Notes: generated from the sequence alone by a model not told the origin. DNA of 62,811 bases from CAZBLK01 sp964492715 (GCA_964492715.1 CAZBLK010000016.1:1-62811), one strand, 5' to 3'. Shown: positions 33,253-42,817, numbered from the stretch's first letter. Numbers and translations: made by a program.

Positions 33253-33398
33253 CGTGAGTTCGACGAAAAAATAAAAAACCATTATAATGAAAATGGAATT
33301 ACATTAAGTTGACTTTGCCAAATAAGTATGCTATTTTCAAATTGGCATGTCAAAAGGCGGTTTTTTTGTTGGCTGAACTCCGAAAGGTGGTGAAGCCT

Positions 33399-33485
33399 AT
33401 GTCATTATATGAGATGTTGTATTTTATTCTTTTTGCAATATCTATATATTCGGCACTAAACATTATAATATTTTATTCAGTTTAG
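33399..33485 (+). CDS. Holin-like toxin peptide (type I TA-like)
   Basis: 28 codons; ATG with AAAGGTGGTG upstream. The peptide starts MSLYEMLYFILFAISIY and continues as one hydrophobic helix, matching the short MSxYEAL-type putative holin-like toxins of Firmicutes (BsrG/TxpA style). The stop lies inside a hairpin (33451-33490), so the message is highly structured. In known systems an antisense RNA overlaps the toxin mRNA; here the 20-bp perfect hairpin at 33508-33554 and the terminators beyond fit such an arrangement. Inferred from sequence pattern and RNA structure. Confidence 0.55.
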   Translation: MSLYEMLYFILFAISIYSALNIIIFYSV

Positions 33486-33699
33486 TGCCGAATATTTTCT
33501 GCTGTTTATATGTGGCGTTAATGTTTCGTTTTGTGAAACATTAACGCCACATATCTATTTACGTAATGTACATAAATGCAAAAAACAAGCCGCCCATTAA
33601 TACTTAGGAAGGTGTCGGCTTATTTCTTTTAAACTTATTTTTAGTTTAGCCATACCTCTTAATGGTATGCTGGGAGAGTGTTCACGCACTCTCCTTTTT
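33451..33699. ncRNA. Structured region downstream of the toxin-like peptide, possible antisense RNA locus
   Basis: Hairpins: CGGCACTAAA/TTTAGTGCCG (33451-33490); a perfect 20-bp stem 33508-33527/33535-33554; AAGCCG/CGGCTT (33587-33592/33616-33621); and a terminator GGAGAGTG/CACTCTCC (33673-33694) plus TTTTT. No coding frame. Likely 3' ends of toxin mRNA and perhaps a convergent regulatory RNA. Confidence 0.5.
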
Positions 33700-33827
33700 G
33701 TTAGTTACATTATATCATTTTAAACTTGGGGTGTAAAGTTGTTTTTTAGTTTTCCATTCCAGTTTTCCATGCCAATTCCACAAACCCAACATCTACACGA
33801 AAACTTACCTAGTAAATTTTCCCTTCC

Positions 33828-35912
33828 TCAATTAACACTATAAAGCATTTCCGCATAAGTAGGCAAAGTCCAATGCTTTTTCGCCACATCAGCCTCTAGC
33901 TCGTCAACAACAGCACGCACATTAGACATGTTGCAAAGAACAATGTCCCTGTAAAACGTAGCCAGCGCAAGTGTTTCTGCTGGTTTTGCTTGTGACATTG
34001 AGTTTTCAAGCGTTTCAAGCCTTTCAAACAAAATTTCGGTTAGGGCAGAAAGCTTTTTCAAAAGCCGCTCCTCAATTTTGTCAGAAATTTTCAGCTCTCG
34101 TTTGCGAAGCGCAAGCTTAGCAATTTCACTTTCATAAGCTATACATGAAGGTATAATATGTTTTTTAACTATATCGATAAAAGTTAACGCTTCAATATTT
34201 ATCGTTTTGCAATAGTCTTCAAGCAAAATTTCATAGCGTGAAAACATTTCTGCTTCTGTAAAAACACCGTGCTTTACAAAAACGTCAACATTCTTTTTCA
34301 AAACAAATGTAGGAAGCGCATCAACAGTTGTTCTTAGGTTTAAAAGCCCTCTGTCGTTTGCTTCTTGCAGCCATTCTTCAGAATAATTGTTTCCGTTAAA
34401 AATAATTCGCTTATGCTTCTTAATTGTTTGTTTAATAAGCTTTGCAAGGTCGTGCTTAAAGTCGCTGCTTGCTTCCAAGCAGTCGGCAAATTCGCCAAGT
34501 GTTTCTGCAACAATTGTGTTTAGCACAATGTTTGGGCCCCCAATTGAAAACTTTGAGCCAAGCATACGAAACTCGAACTTGTTTCCTGTAAAAGCAAAAG
34601 GCGATGTCCTGTTTCTATCAGTTGTGTCTTGCGGAAAATGCGGAAGTGCCGTCACGCCAATTTCCATTTGCATTTTTTCTTTGCCCAAATATTCCATTCC
34701 GTTTTCTATTGCTTCAAGAATTTCTGCAAGCTCATCACCCAAAAACATTGAAACAATAGCTGGTGGTGCTTCGTTTGCACCAAGCCTGTGGTCGTTGCCT
34801 GCGCTTGCTACCGTCACCCTTAAAACGTCTTGATAGTCGTCCACTGCTTTTATTACAGCAACCAAAAACAGCAGAAACTGTGCATTTTCGTGTGGTGTTT
34901 CGCCAGGCTCTAAAAGGTTTGTGCCGTAGTCAGTTGCAAAAGACCAGTTATTGTGCTTGCCACTTCCGTTTACGCCTGCAAACGGCTTCTCATGTAAAAG
35001 ACAGGAAAGTCCATGCTTGTCGGCTATGCTTTTCATAAGCTCCATTGTAAGCTGGTTTTGGTCGGTTGCTATGTTTGTCGTTGTATAAATTGGCGCAAGC
35101 TCGTGCTGCGCTGGCGCAACTTCGTTGTGCTTTGTTTTTGCCAAAACACCAAGCTTCCAAAGTTCTTCATCAAGTTCACGCATAAACGCCGAAACCCGTG
35201 GCTTAATTGCGCCGTAGTAATGGTCGTCAAGCTCTTGCCCTTTTGGGGGCTTTGCGCCAAAAAGTGTGCGCCCTGTAAACACAAGGTCGGGGCGTTTTAA
35301 AAACACTTCCTTATCAATAAGAAAATATTCCTGCTCCGAGCCAACAGTGGGAGAAACTTTTTTCGCCTTTGTGTTTCCAAACAAGCGCAAAACTCTTAAC
35401 GCCTGCTTATTAAAAGCTTCCATAGAACGAAGAAGCGGAGTTTTTTTGTCAAGTGCTTCACCGCAATACGCACAAAAAGCCGTTGGTATGCAAAGTGTGC
35501 TGTCTTTTATAAACGCAAAAGAAGTCATGTCCCAAACGGTGTAACCCCTTGCTTCAAACGTTGCACGCAAGCCGCCCGACGGAAAGCTTGAAGCGTCGGA
35601 CTCCCCACGGACAAGCTCTTTTCCAGAAAATTCCATTATTACACGTCCGCCGTCCGTAGGCGAAATAAAGCTTTCGTGCTTTTCGGCTGTTACACCTGTC
35701 ATTGGCTGAAACCAATGTGTAAAGTGGGTTGCGCCTTTTTCTGTAGCCCAGTTTTTCATTGCATTTGCAACTATGTTCGCAACAGAAAGTTCCAGCCGTT
35801 TGCCTTGTGCAATTGTCTTTTTTAGTGCTTTATATGTTTCCTTTGGTAGCCTTGCTTGCATTACAGCGTCGTTAAAAACCATGCTGCCAAAAAGGTTTGG
35901 TATGTCTTTCAT
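33828..35912 (-). CDS. glnN: Glutamine synthetase type III
   Basis: 694 residues, the usual size of GSIII (type I is about 450). It makes glutamine from glutamate, ammonia and ATP. Visible: FPSGGLRATFEARGYTVWD, VGSEQEYFLID (Glu metal ligand), NEVAPAQHELAPIY, HEKPFAGVNGSGKHNNWS, LGANEAPPAIVS and RNRTSPFAFTGNKFEFR. It starts MKDIPNLFGSMVF at 35912. Monocistronic; a conserved Clostridia and Bacteroides form of the enzyme. No PII or TnrA-like gene lies nearby. Confidence 0.95.
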   Translation of the reverse strand: MKDIPNLFGSMVFNDAVMQARLPKETYKALKKTIAQGKRLELSVANIVANAMKNWATEKGATHFTHWFQPMTGVTAEKHESFISPTDGGRVIMEFSGKELVRGESDASSFPSGGLRATFEARGYTVWDMTSFAFIKDSTLCIPTAFCAYCGEALDKKTPLLRSMEAFNKQALRVLRLFGNTKAKKVSPTVGSEQEYFLIDKEVFLKRPDLVFTGRTLFGAKPPKGQELDDHYYGAIKPRVSAFMRELDEELWKLGVLAKTKHNEVAPAQHELAPIYTTTNIATDQNQLTMELMKSIADKHGLSCLLHEKPFAGVNGSGKHNNWSFATDYGTNLLEPGETPHENAQFLLFLVAVIKAVDDYQDVLRVTVASAGNDHRLGANEAPPAIVSMFLGDELAEILEAIENGMEYLGKEKMQMEIGVTALPHFPQDTTDRNRTSPFAFTGNKFEFRMLGSKFSIGGPNIVLNTIVAETLGEFADCLEASSDFKHDLAKLIKQTIKKHKRIIFNGNNYSEEWLQEANDRGLLNLRTTVDALPTFVLKKNVDVFVKHGVFTEAEMFSRYEILLEDYCKTINIEALTFIDIVKKHIIPSCIAYESEIAKLALRKRELKISDKIEERLLKKLSALTEILFERLETLENSMSQAKPAETLALATFYRDIVLCNMSNVRAVVDELEADVAKKHWTLPTYAEMLYSVN

Positions 35913-36099
35913 TTTGTTCTCCTTGTTAATTAGGTTTGTTTAATATATATTTAAGTCGTATTTTCCGTGCTTTAGTATATCACAACTAATTAATTTTGCA
36001 AATTTGAATTTAATATGAATTTATCTTTGGGCGTAACAAAACGTTGTGGGCGAAAAAAGTTCCTGCCCACAACTATATAAACAAGCCACTTTCAAATAT

Positions 36100-36903
36100 T
36101 TAATTAAACAAAAACCCAAGAAATTCCCTCATATGCGCCGCCCAACAGCTTTCGTGGTGTATTTCACCATACCCTAGCCCAAGGTGTATGTTCCCAATTG
36201 GAACGCCCTTTTCCAGCAACACCCTCAAATAATTAATATAGTTGTTCAAATACATTTGCGGCATTTCTTTTTTAAACTCGTCACTCGTTTCGTTTGTTCC
36301 AGAATGTATAAAATACTTATGCTGCGGTGAAATGCTTGCACTTCTTAAATATTTCAAGAAATTTTCCTCGGAAAACCATGAAGCAATTGAAAAAATTCCG
36401 CCATAGCCGTAAATGTCTGGGTATTTAGCCATTATGTATGCCGAAATGACTCCGCCAAGAGAGCTGCCTGCAATTGCTATGTTTTTCATTCCCTTTAACG
36501 TGCGGTATTTGCTGTCAATAAGCGGCTTTAGCTCGTTTACAAAATAATCTGCGTATTTGTCGCCGTCACCGCCACAAGTTCCAACGGGGTATTGCGTTTT
36601 TCCAACGGTGTTTATCCACGGCGAGTAATCTTCGGTTCTTACTGCGCCTTCGTTGTCAAGCCCTACTACTATAAACCCTTCGGTTTTGCCTTCGTCTTCC
36701 AACGCCTCCATTGTGTCCTTTATGCCCCACGAAACTCCCACAAATGACGTTTCGTCCTCAAAAAGGTTTTGCCCGTCGTGCATGTAAAGAACAGGAAAAT
36801 GCTTTTCGGAGTTTGTGTCGTATGCTTTTGGTAAGTATACTCTAACTGTTCTTTTATTTTCTCTAAATGGCAAAACTACAGAAAATTTTTCAAGTCGTCC
36901 CAT
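36100..36903 (-). CDS. Alpha/beta-hydrolase of the putative esterase (EsD/Fes-like) family
   Basis: 267 residues. VYLPKAYDTNSEKHFPVLYM followed by HDGQNLFEDE is the classic opening of this family. The nucleophile lies in AGSSLGG (near 147); the catalytic His is in GEIHHESCW near the C-terminus. No signal peptide, so cytoplasmic. Substrates of relatives include carbohydrate acetyl and feruloyl esters and siderophore esters. Monocistronic between glnN and a long intergenic gap. Confidence 0.85.
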   Translation of the reverse strand: MGRLEKFSVVLPFRENKRTVRVYLPKAYDTNSEKHFPVLYMHDGQNLFEDETSFVGVSWGIKDTMEALEDEGKTEGFIVVGLDNEGAVRTEDYSPWINTVGKTQYPVGTCGGDGDKYADYFVNELKPLIDSKYRTLKGMKNIAIAGSSLGGVISAYIMAKYPDIYGYGGIFSIASWFSEENFLKYLRSASISPQHKYFIHSGTNETSDEFKKEMPQMYLNNYINYLRVLLEKGVPIGNIHLGLGYGEIHHESCWAAHMREFLGFLFN

Positions 36904-37367
36904 ATGATTTTTCCTTTCATGCTTTTAAATTTATTTATTAGTTTAAGTATATACTATATTAAACACACTATTTGTCAACCTCCTACTTCAAATCCTCCTT
37001 GCCATATACGTTGGTGAAAAAAGAAGGCTTTCTTTTGAAACACTCTTTGGGTACTGTTCCTTCTCTGCTCGTTATACTAAAAGACGTTCGCTGCGTCGCT
37101 TTTATGCGCTGGGTATTTCTTTTTATCACACAATAGGTTCAAACCACCTACATAAAAATTGCACAAAAAAAGTTGTACCGTGTAGTATACAACAACCATT
37201 TTTTGGTGTAATATATATATAAATATATTTAGTACGAATCAAAAGTTAAAGCCTTTTAAAAAGGGTTCAAGGTACATCACTCCTAATGTCTTGCTTTCAG
37301 CCCTTGCCCCCAACTTTTGATTGAATTAACACCCCACTCAAGCACGCAAAGAAAGGAGCTGCTTAAA
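36904..37367. other. Long leader or intergenic region before glgB
   Basis: Non-coding. A GTTGTAC...GTATACAAC dyad (about 37180-37198) overlaps TTGCAC-N18-TAGTAT, a possible promoter. AAAGACG...GTCGCTTTT near 37079-37106 forms a hairpin. Confidence 0.4.
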
Positions 37368-39590
37368 TTGTTTGCAACAGCCGTTTTAGAGGAGCTTAAT
37401 AATATTATAAATTCTGCTCATGGTGACCCACACCATGTTCTTGGTATGCACGAAATTACTTTAAAAGGTGAAAAGTGCGTTGCAGTAAGGGCTTTTATCC
37501 CCCCAGCAAAAAGCATAACCGTAATAGACAACGAAGACGACAGCAATACATATGAAATGAGCCTTGTTCACACTGACGGCTTTTTTGAGGTTGTCATAGA
37601 GGGCAGGCAAAACTTTTTTATGTATAAGCTTAAAGTCGAACTTTACACAGGCGACACTTATACTACGCACGACCCATATTCATTTCAGCCTACAGTGCAA
37701 GAGCTTGACATGCACCTTTTTGGCGAAGGCACACACTATCAAATTTATGACAAGCTTGGGGCGCATCCAACTGTAATAAATAATGTAGAAGGTGTTGCGT
37801 TTGCTGTTTGGGCGCCAAATGCAAGGCGTGTAAGCGTAATTGGCGACTTCAACGGCTGGGACGGCAGACGCCACCAAATGCGTGTCCTTTCTCGTTCGGG
37901 AATTTGGGAAATTTTTATTCCTGGGTTAAAAAAATACGACCGCTATAAATTTGAAGTAAAAACACAAAACAACACAATTTTGGAAAAGCAAGACCCTTAT
38001 GGAAACTTTGGAGAGCTTCGTCCTGGAACATGCTCTTTAGTTTATGACATAAAAGGGTTTGAGTGGCACGACGAAAACTGGCTTAAAACCCGTTCGGCAA
38101 AAAGCCCTCTTGACGGACCTTTAAACATTTACGAGGTACACTTAGGCTCGTGGCGGCGTGCGTCACACGACGGCGACAGGTTTATGAGCTACTTAGAGCT
38201 TGCCGACGAATTAATTCCTTACGTCAAAGAAATGGGCTACACACACATTGAGCTTATGCCAGTTACGGAACACCCGTTTGACGGCTCTTGGGGGTATCAA
38301 GTTACAGGTTACTACGCTGTTACAAGCAGGTTCGGCAACCCTCATGAATTTATGTACTTTGTGGACTGCTGCCACAGAAACAACATTGGCGTAATTATGG
38401 ACTGGGTGCCAGCACACTTCCCAAAAGACGCACATGGGCTTGCAAGGTTTGACGGAACAGCACTTTTTGAGCACGAAAACCCAAAACAAGGCGAACACCC
38501 AGAATGGGGTACGCTAATTTTTAACTACGGCAGACCAGAGGTTAAAAACTTTCTTATCGGAAACGCAATTTTCTGGGCAGAAAACTACCATATAGACGGC
38601 TTCCGTGTAGATGCCGTTGCTTCAATGCTTTACCTTGACTATGCAAAAGAAGCCGGCAACTGGGTGCCAAACATGTACGGCGGACGTGAAAACCTTGAAG
38701 CTGTGGAGTTTTTGAAACACTTAAACTCTGTAATTTTGGGAAGGTTTCCAAACTTAATGATGATAGCCGAGGAGTCTACTTCGTGGCCAATGGTTTCTCG
38801 CCCTGCGGAACATGGCGGCTTGGGCTTTAACTTAAAGTGGAACATGGGCTGGATGAACGACTTTTTGCGCTACGTTTCGCTTGACTCTGTGTACAGAAAA
38901 CATCACCACCAAAACTTAACTTTTGGAATGATGTACGCTTATACAGAAAACTTTGTTCTAGTGCTTTCGCATGACGAGGTAGTGCACGGCAAACGCTCGC
39001 TTATTAACAAAATGCCTGGCGATACTTGGCAAAAGTTTGCAGGGCTTCGTGTTGCGCTTGGTTTTATGTTTGGGCACCCTGGGAAAAAGCTTTTATTCAT
39101 GGGCAGTGAGTTTGGGCAGTTTATAGAATGGGACGAACGCCGAAGCTTAGACTGGTTTTTGCTTGACTATGAGTCACACAGGCAAATGCAAAAATTTGTT
39201 AAAGATTTAAACCTTCTTTACAGAAACGACAGACCAATGTGGTACGACGACTTTAAAGGAAGTGGCTTCGAGTGGCTAGACTGCAACGACGCCGAAAGAA
39301 GCGTTGTTTCGTTCATGCGTAAAGGCGAAAAGGAAACAGACATAACAATTTTTGTGTGCAACTTTACACCTGTGCCGCTTTATACCCATAGGATTGGCGT
39401 TCCGCTAAAATGTAGCTATCAAGAGGTTTTGAACAGTGACGACTTAAAGTATGGCGGAAGTGGGCTTATTAATTATCAAACACTTAACTCTGAAAGCTAT
39501 GGGGTAAATGGAAAGGAATTTAGTGTTTCAATTGTAGTTCCGCCTTTGGGTGTTTCAGTTATTAAGCCTGTTAAAGGGACGCTTAGGTAA
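37368..39590 (+). CDS. glgB: 1,4-alpha-glucan branching enzyme
   Basis: 740 residues from TTG 37368, nine bases after AAAGGAG; the frame is open upstream to 37317 but without a site. Two N-terminal carbohydrate-binding domains (HHVLGMH near 30; GVAFAVWAPNARRVSVIGDF) precede a GH13_9 barrel: IYEVHLGSWRR, VIMDWVPAHFPKD (region I), FRVDAVASMLYLDY (II, nucleophile Asp), IAEESTSWP (III) and LSHDEVVHGK (IV). It forms alpha-1,6 branches in glycogen. No other glg gene lies in this window. Confidence 0.95.
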   Translation: MFATAVLEELNNIINSAHGDPHHVLGMHEITLKGEKCVAVRAFIPPAKSITVIDNEDDSNTYEMSLVHTDGFFEVVIEGRQNFFMYKLKVELYTGDTYTTHDPYSFQPTVQELDMHLFGEGTHYQIYDKLGAHPTVINNVEGVAFAVWAPNARRVSVIGDFNGWDGRRHQMRVLSRSGIWEIFIPGLKKYDRYKFEVKTQNNTILEKQDPYGNFGELRPGTCSLVYDIKGFEWHDENWLKTRSAKSPLDGPLNIYEVHLGSWRRASHDGDRFMSYLELADELIPYVKEMGYTHIELMPVTEHPFDGSWGYQVTGYYAVTSRFGNPHEFMYFVDCCHRNNIGVIMDWVPAHFPKDAHGLARFDGTALFEHENPKQGEHPEWGTLIFNYGRPEVKNFLIGNAIFWAENYHIDGFRVDAVASMLYLDYAKEAGNWVPNMYGGRENLEAVEFLKHLNSVILGRFPNLMMIAEESTSWPMVSRPAEHGGLGFNLKWNMGWMNDFLRYVSLDSVYRKHHHQNLTFGMMYAYTENFVLVLSHDEVVHGKRSLINKMPGDTWQKFAGLRVALGFMFGHPGKKLLFMGSEFGQFIEWDERRSLDWFLLDYESHRQMQKFVKDLNLLYRNDRPMWYDDFKGSGFEWLDCNDAERSVVSFMRKGEKETDITIFVCNFTPVPLYTHRIGVPLKCSYQEVLNSDDLKYGGSGLINYQTLNSESYGVNGKEFSVSIVVPPLGVSVIKPVKGTLR

Positions 39591-39600
39591 AGCGTAAGTT

Positions 39601-39772
39601 AGGGTCTATCCGACAAATAAAATTTGCACAAAATCGGCAGTTTTTCCGCCTGACTTCGTTAGAATTTCTTGTCTAACTTCTAGTTATGCCTGCGAAATTC
39701 TGCCTCGTCAGACAAAAAAACTGCTCGATTTGTGCAAAACTTATAATTATCGGATACACCCTAGTTTTTTTC
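39601..39772. repeat. Long imperfect palindrome with 13-bp terminal inverted repeats (MITE-like)
   Basis: The left end AGGGTCTATCCGA and the inverse of the right end (AGGGTGTATCCGA) differ at one base. Inner arms such as TTGCACAAAATCG/CGATTTGTGCAA also pair, so nearly the whole 172 bases fold back. AGTT on both sides may be a target duplication. Confidence 0.75.
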
Positions 39773-39869
39773 AGCAAAATAATTTAATAATGGTTTTTTA
39801 GGACAGACAACTTTTAAAAAACCTCTCATAGAATAAAATATATCATTTCTTTTTGGGAGGTTTCACGAC

Positions 39870-40031
39870 ATGAACAATATAAGTGCTGGCTGTGCCCCAA
39901 CTCCTTGCAACGAAAACAACAATATGACAATTATGCTTTTGTTTGTTTTGCTTCTTTGCCCAGGAATTTGCGGCGGAGACAACCAAATGCTTCTCCTCAT
40001 TCTTATTCTTATGATGTCAGGCAAGTTTTAA
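39870..40031 (+). CDS. Small membrane protein, Cys/Gly/Leu-rich
   Basis: 53 residues; ATG with TGGGAGG ten bases upstream. CAPTPCNENNNMTIMLLFVL begins the first hydrophobic segment, CPGICGGDNQ forms a turn and LLLILILMMSGKF a second. Two short membrane segments flanking CxxxC-like cysteines recall small Clostridia sporulation or coat-associated peptides, but no family is certain. Followed by its own terminator (40081). Confidence 0.6.
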   Translation: MNNISAGCAPTPCNENNNMTIMLLFVLLLCPGICGGDNQMLLLILILMMSGKF

Positions 40032-40080
40032 GCCAACTGTATTGTATATGTAAAAATATACGTCTAAAAAACAAATCAAA

Positions 40081-40131
40081 AAAATGGCATGTTTTTGGGT
40101 TTCAGTTATTCCAATAACGTGCCATTTTATT
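40081..40131 (+). terminator. Terminator after the small membrane protein
   Basis: AAAATGGCA (40081-40089) pairs with TGCCATTTT (40120-40128), followed by ATTATG. Confidence 0.6.
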
Positions 40132-40166
40132 ATGAGATTCAGAAGTTAGTTTAAAGACTTAAAAAA

Positions 40167-40223
40167 CAAGACCTTAGGGGCGCTGCCCCTAAAACCCCCG
40201 CAAGGGGTAAGCCCCTTTCCCCA
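40167..40223. repeat. GGGGCTCTGCCCC-type intergenic repeat, copy 2
   Basis: CAAGACCTTAGGGGCGCTGC then CCCTAAAACCCCCGCAAGGGG and a second GGGG/CCCC stem. It is close to the end of the leftward gene at 40225 and may terminate it. Confidence 0.7.
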
Positions 40224-40224
40224 T

Positions 40225-40944
40225 TTAAACCTTCTTCTTTATTTTAAGCTGCAACTTTTCAACCCAGCCTTTTCGATATTTCAAAGACACATAGCCAACA
40301 ATTGATATAACTGCCGCACCAACACAGTCTACAATTAAATCTTTCATTGTGTCAGAAAGTGCCGCCTGCCCTACAAACGGTGTGCCGTTTTCAAGCCCAA
40401 ACTTTTGCATGTTTGTTTTCAAAATTACGTCTGCGCTGTACTCATAAACTTCCCAAATTACACCAAGTGCAACCGCAAAACAAAAAGTAAAAACTGCTAC
40501 AAAAAGTGGGCTTAGGTTAAAAGGTATGTTTTCTGTTTTGTTTAAAAAGTTTACAAAGGAAAAGCCCAAAGCCCCAAGCATTGCACCGCTGAAAGTGTGC
40601 AAAACGGTGTCCCAATGCGGCACGTTGTAATAAAACGCCCTAACCTCGCCCAAATATATTGCACAGTACAAAAAAATTGCATAAAGCAAGAGCATTTTTG
40701 AAGGCACAACTAGGCTTAGCCTTTTTTTTAAAAAGCCAGGCAAAAGCATGGCAAACACACCAATTATACATTGCATAAGCATAAGCACATAGTCACCCTT
40801 TATGCGCACATCAGGGGCGTCAGGAATTGGTACAGACGGCGCAAGAACAAGCGCAATTGTAACAAAAATTGTTGACAGCATAAGCGTAATAAAAATTATT
40901 AGTGCAAGTATACTGCCTTGAAACACTTTAAGCTTTGGTTTCAT
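40225..40944 (-). CDS. Polytopic membrane protein, YjdF/DUF2238-like
   Basis: 239 residues with five or six transmembrane segments. EVRAFYYNVPHWDTVLHTFS followed by GAMLGALGFSFVN is the family hallmark (HWDxxLHxxSG), as is the late IWEVYEYSADVI and a DTMKDLIVDCVGAA helix. The conserved His, Asp and Glu residues in the membrane suggest a metal- or lipid-related role, but function is unknown. Basic C-terminal tail in the cytoplasm. Monocistronic. Confidence 0.75.
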   Translation of the reverse strand: MKPKLKVFQGSILALIIFITLMLSTIFVTIALVLAPSVPIPDAPDVRIKGDYVLMLMQCIIGVFAMLLPGFLKKRLSLVVPSKMLLLYAIFLYCAIYLGEVRAFYYNVPHWDTVLHTFSGAMLGALGFSFVNFLNKTENIPFNLSPLFVAVFTFCFAVALGVIWEVYEYSADVILKTNMQKFGLENGTPFVGQAALSDTMKDLIVDCVGAAVISIVGYVSLKYRKGWVEKLQLKIKKKV

Positions 40945-40966
40945 GTTTTCCTACCTCTTAATTTTA

Positions 40967-41081
40967 GGGCGTGCTTGAAAGAACACTTCTAATGGGCTTT
41001 GGAGGAAATTCTTTGAAGTGCAAAGAAGCAACTCTAAAAATTTACCGAAAAGACGCTAGAATGGATTTTTCAAACAGCCCC
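40967..41081. repeat. Imperfect palindrome with GGGC...TTGAAA ends
   Basis: GGGCGTGCTTGAAA (40967-40980) and the inverse of 41068-41081 (GGGGCTGTTTGAAA) form the ends; TTCTA words continue the pairing. The 333-base gap 40945-41277 has no gene. Confidence 0.5.
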
Positions 41082-41277
41082 TATTATTTTATAATTTATG
41101 CAGTTGTCTAACTTTAATTCAGGGTAGTATATAATTTATGATAAAAACCATAAATAATTTACCATATTTAACTATTTTCGTCAATTTTTTATTTTACTTA
41201 TTTTTTAATTGTTGATATAATATCAAATAGTAGAGTACTGAAAGTCACAAATGCAGATTAAATAAGGAGATACAGCA

Positions 41278-42576
41278 TTGAACTACGACCAGTCAATGAC
41301 ATACTTAGAAAATATATATACGAAAAACGCAAAAAGAAACAAGGAGTCGCTTTTGGCTGTTCTTTCAGCGTTTAATAACCCGCAAAACTCACTTAAAATA
41401 ATACACGTTGCAGGCACAAACGGCAAAGGCTCTAGCTGTGCCATGCTTACGTCTGTTTTGGTTGCCGCAGGCTACACTGTTGGCACATTTACATCACCAC
41501 ATTTAACCAGGTATAACGAGAGAATCACTATTGATAACAAAGAAATTTCGGACACCGAGCTTGCGCATGAGCTTACGCTTGTTAAAGACACTGCCACAGA
41601 TGTTTTGGGCGACTCTGAGCAGTTATCCTTCTTTGAAATTTTTACAATTGCAATGTACAACCATTTAAACCGCAAAAACGTAGACTTTGCTGTAGTTGAA
41701 GTTGGGCTTGGCGGCAGGCTTGATTGTACAAACGTAATGGAAAGCTCCATTCTTTCAGTAATAACACACATTCACTTTGACCATACGCACATTTTGGGCG
41801 AAACGTTAGAAAAAATAGCCTTTGAAAAGGCTGGAATTATAAAGAAAAATTGCCCTGTGGTGTTGTATTCTGCCAAAGATGAGGTGTATAATGTAGTTAA
41901 AGAAATAGCTGAAAAAAACGAAGCCAAGCTTTATTATGAAGACGAAGTTAAAACCGAAATTAAACATATGAGCTTGGACTATACCGAGTTTTCAGCCAGT
42001 TGCAGCCGTTTTAATTATGAAAATGTAAAAATTGGGCTTTTGGGCAGCTATCAAGTGTACAACGCCACGCACATTTTGCTTTGCGTTCACGCTCTTAGGG
42101 AATCTGGCGTTTTAATTTCTGACGAAGCAATGTTTAAAGGTTTGGAAAATGCTTTTTGGGCTGGACGAATGGAAGTTTTGTCAAAAAAGCCGTATATAAT
42201 AATAGATGGTGCGCACAACATTGACGGAATTAAAAGCTTTGCTGACACAGCTAAAATTTATTTTACACATAAAAAATTAATTGTAGTTTTCGGCGTTTCT
42301 TCCGACAAAGATTATACGCAAATGTTAAAAGAAATTTCTGCGCTTGAATTTGTTGAAACTATAATTTTAACAGAAGCAAGCTACAGCCGTGCACTTCCAG
42401 CAAAAGCTATGAAGGATATTGCGGCACAACTTGGGAAGCATATAATTGTAGAAAGCAACTATAAAAAAGCTGTGGACACTGCAATAAGCTTGTGTGGAGA
42501 AAACGACTTTGTTTGTGTAATAGGCTCGCTATATTTGTTGGGTGACGTAAGACCATATGTTTTAGATAAAAAATAG
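41278..42576 (+). CDS. folC: Folylpolyglutamate synthase / dihydrofolate synthase
   Basis: 432 residues from TTG 41278, behind AAGGAGA. HVAGTNGKGSSCAMLTSVL (P-loop), GTFTSPHLTRYNERI, FFEIFTIAMYNHL, VEVGLGGRLDCTN, HIHFDHTHILG and IIDGAHNIDGI are all Mur-ligase/FolC motifs. It adds glutamate to folates (and to dihydropteroate if bifunctional) with ATP. No other folate gene is adjacent. Confidence 0.95.
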   Translation: MNYDQSMTYLENIYTKNAKRNKESLLAVLSAFNNPQNSLKIIHVAGTNGKGSSCAMLTSVLVAAGYTVGTFTSPHLTRYNERITIDNKEISDTELAHELTLVKDTATDVLGDSEQLSFFEIFTIAMYNHLNRKNVDFAVVEVGLGGRLDCTNVMESSILSVITHIHFDHTHILGETLEKIAFEKAGIIKKNCPVVLYSAKDEVYNVVKEIAEKNEAKLYYEDEVKTEIKHMSLDYTEFSASCSRFNYENVKIGLLGSYQVYNATHILLCVHALRESGVLISDEAMFKGLENAFWAGRMEVLSKKPYIIIDGAHNIDGIKSFADTAKIYFTHKKLIVVFGVSSDKDYTQMLKEISALEFVETIILTEASYSRALPAKAMKDIAAQLGKHIIVESNYKKAVDTAISLCGENDFVCVIGSLYLLGDVRPYVLDKK

Positions 42577-42614
42577 AAGCTTAAATAGATAAGCTTAAAT
42601 AGATAAGCTTAAAA
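42577..42614. repeat. 14-bp tandem repeat after folC
   Basis: AAGCTTAAATAGAT occurs at 42577-42590 and 42591-42604, followed by a partial third copy. Confidence 0.85.
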
Positions 42615-42635
42615 AAACTAAATGGAGGGCTTAAA

Positions 42636-42776
42636 ATGCTTAATTTTGAAGAAGAACTAAAAAAGTTTAAGCCAATTTTAACGGTTGAAGAAGTTGAAGA
42701 AGCCGTGTACAACGACGAAATGCGTGATGTTTATGACCTTCTTTCTTATATTTCGGAGCAAATTGATAAAAACTAA
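42636..42776 (+). CDS. 46-residue acidic protein
   Basis: ATG behind GGAGGG. Helical and strongly acidic: FEEELKKFKPILTVEEVEEA, ending SYISEQIDKN. It lies between folC and the TPR gene in the same direction, with short gaps that allow co-transcription. No known family; likely a small regulatory or adaptor protein. Confidence 0.6.
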   Translation: MLNFEEELKKFKPILTVEEVEEAVYNDEMRDVYDLLSYISEQIDKN

Positions 42777-42817
42777 TAAATAATGAATGTATAAATTCGG
42801 AAAGGGGCTAGGCACAA

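Noticed and set aside
34387..35544. Several rightward frames inside glnN
   Set aside because: Antisense shadows of a strongly conserved gene with biased codon use.
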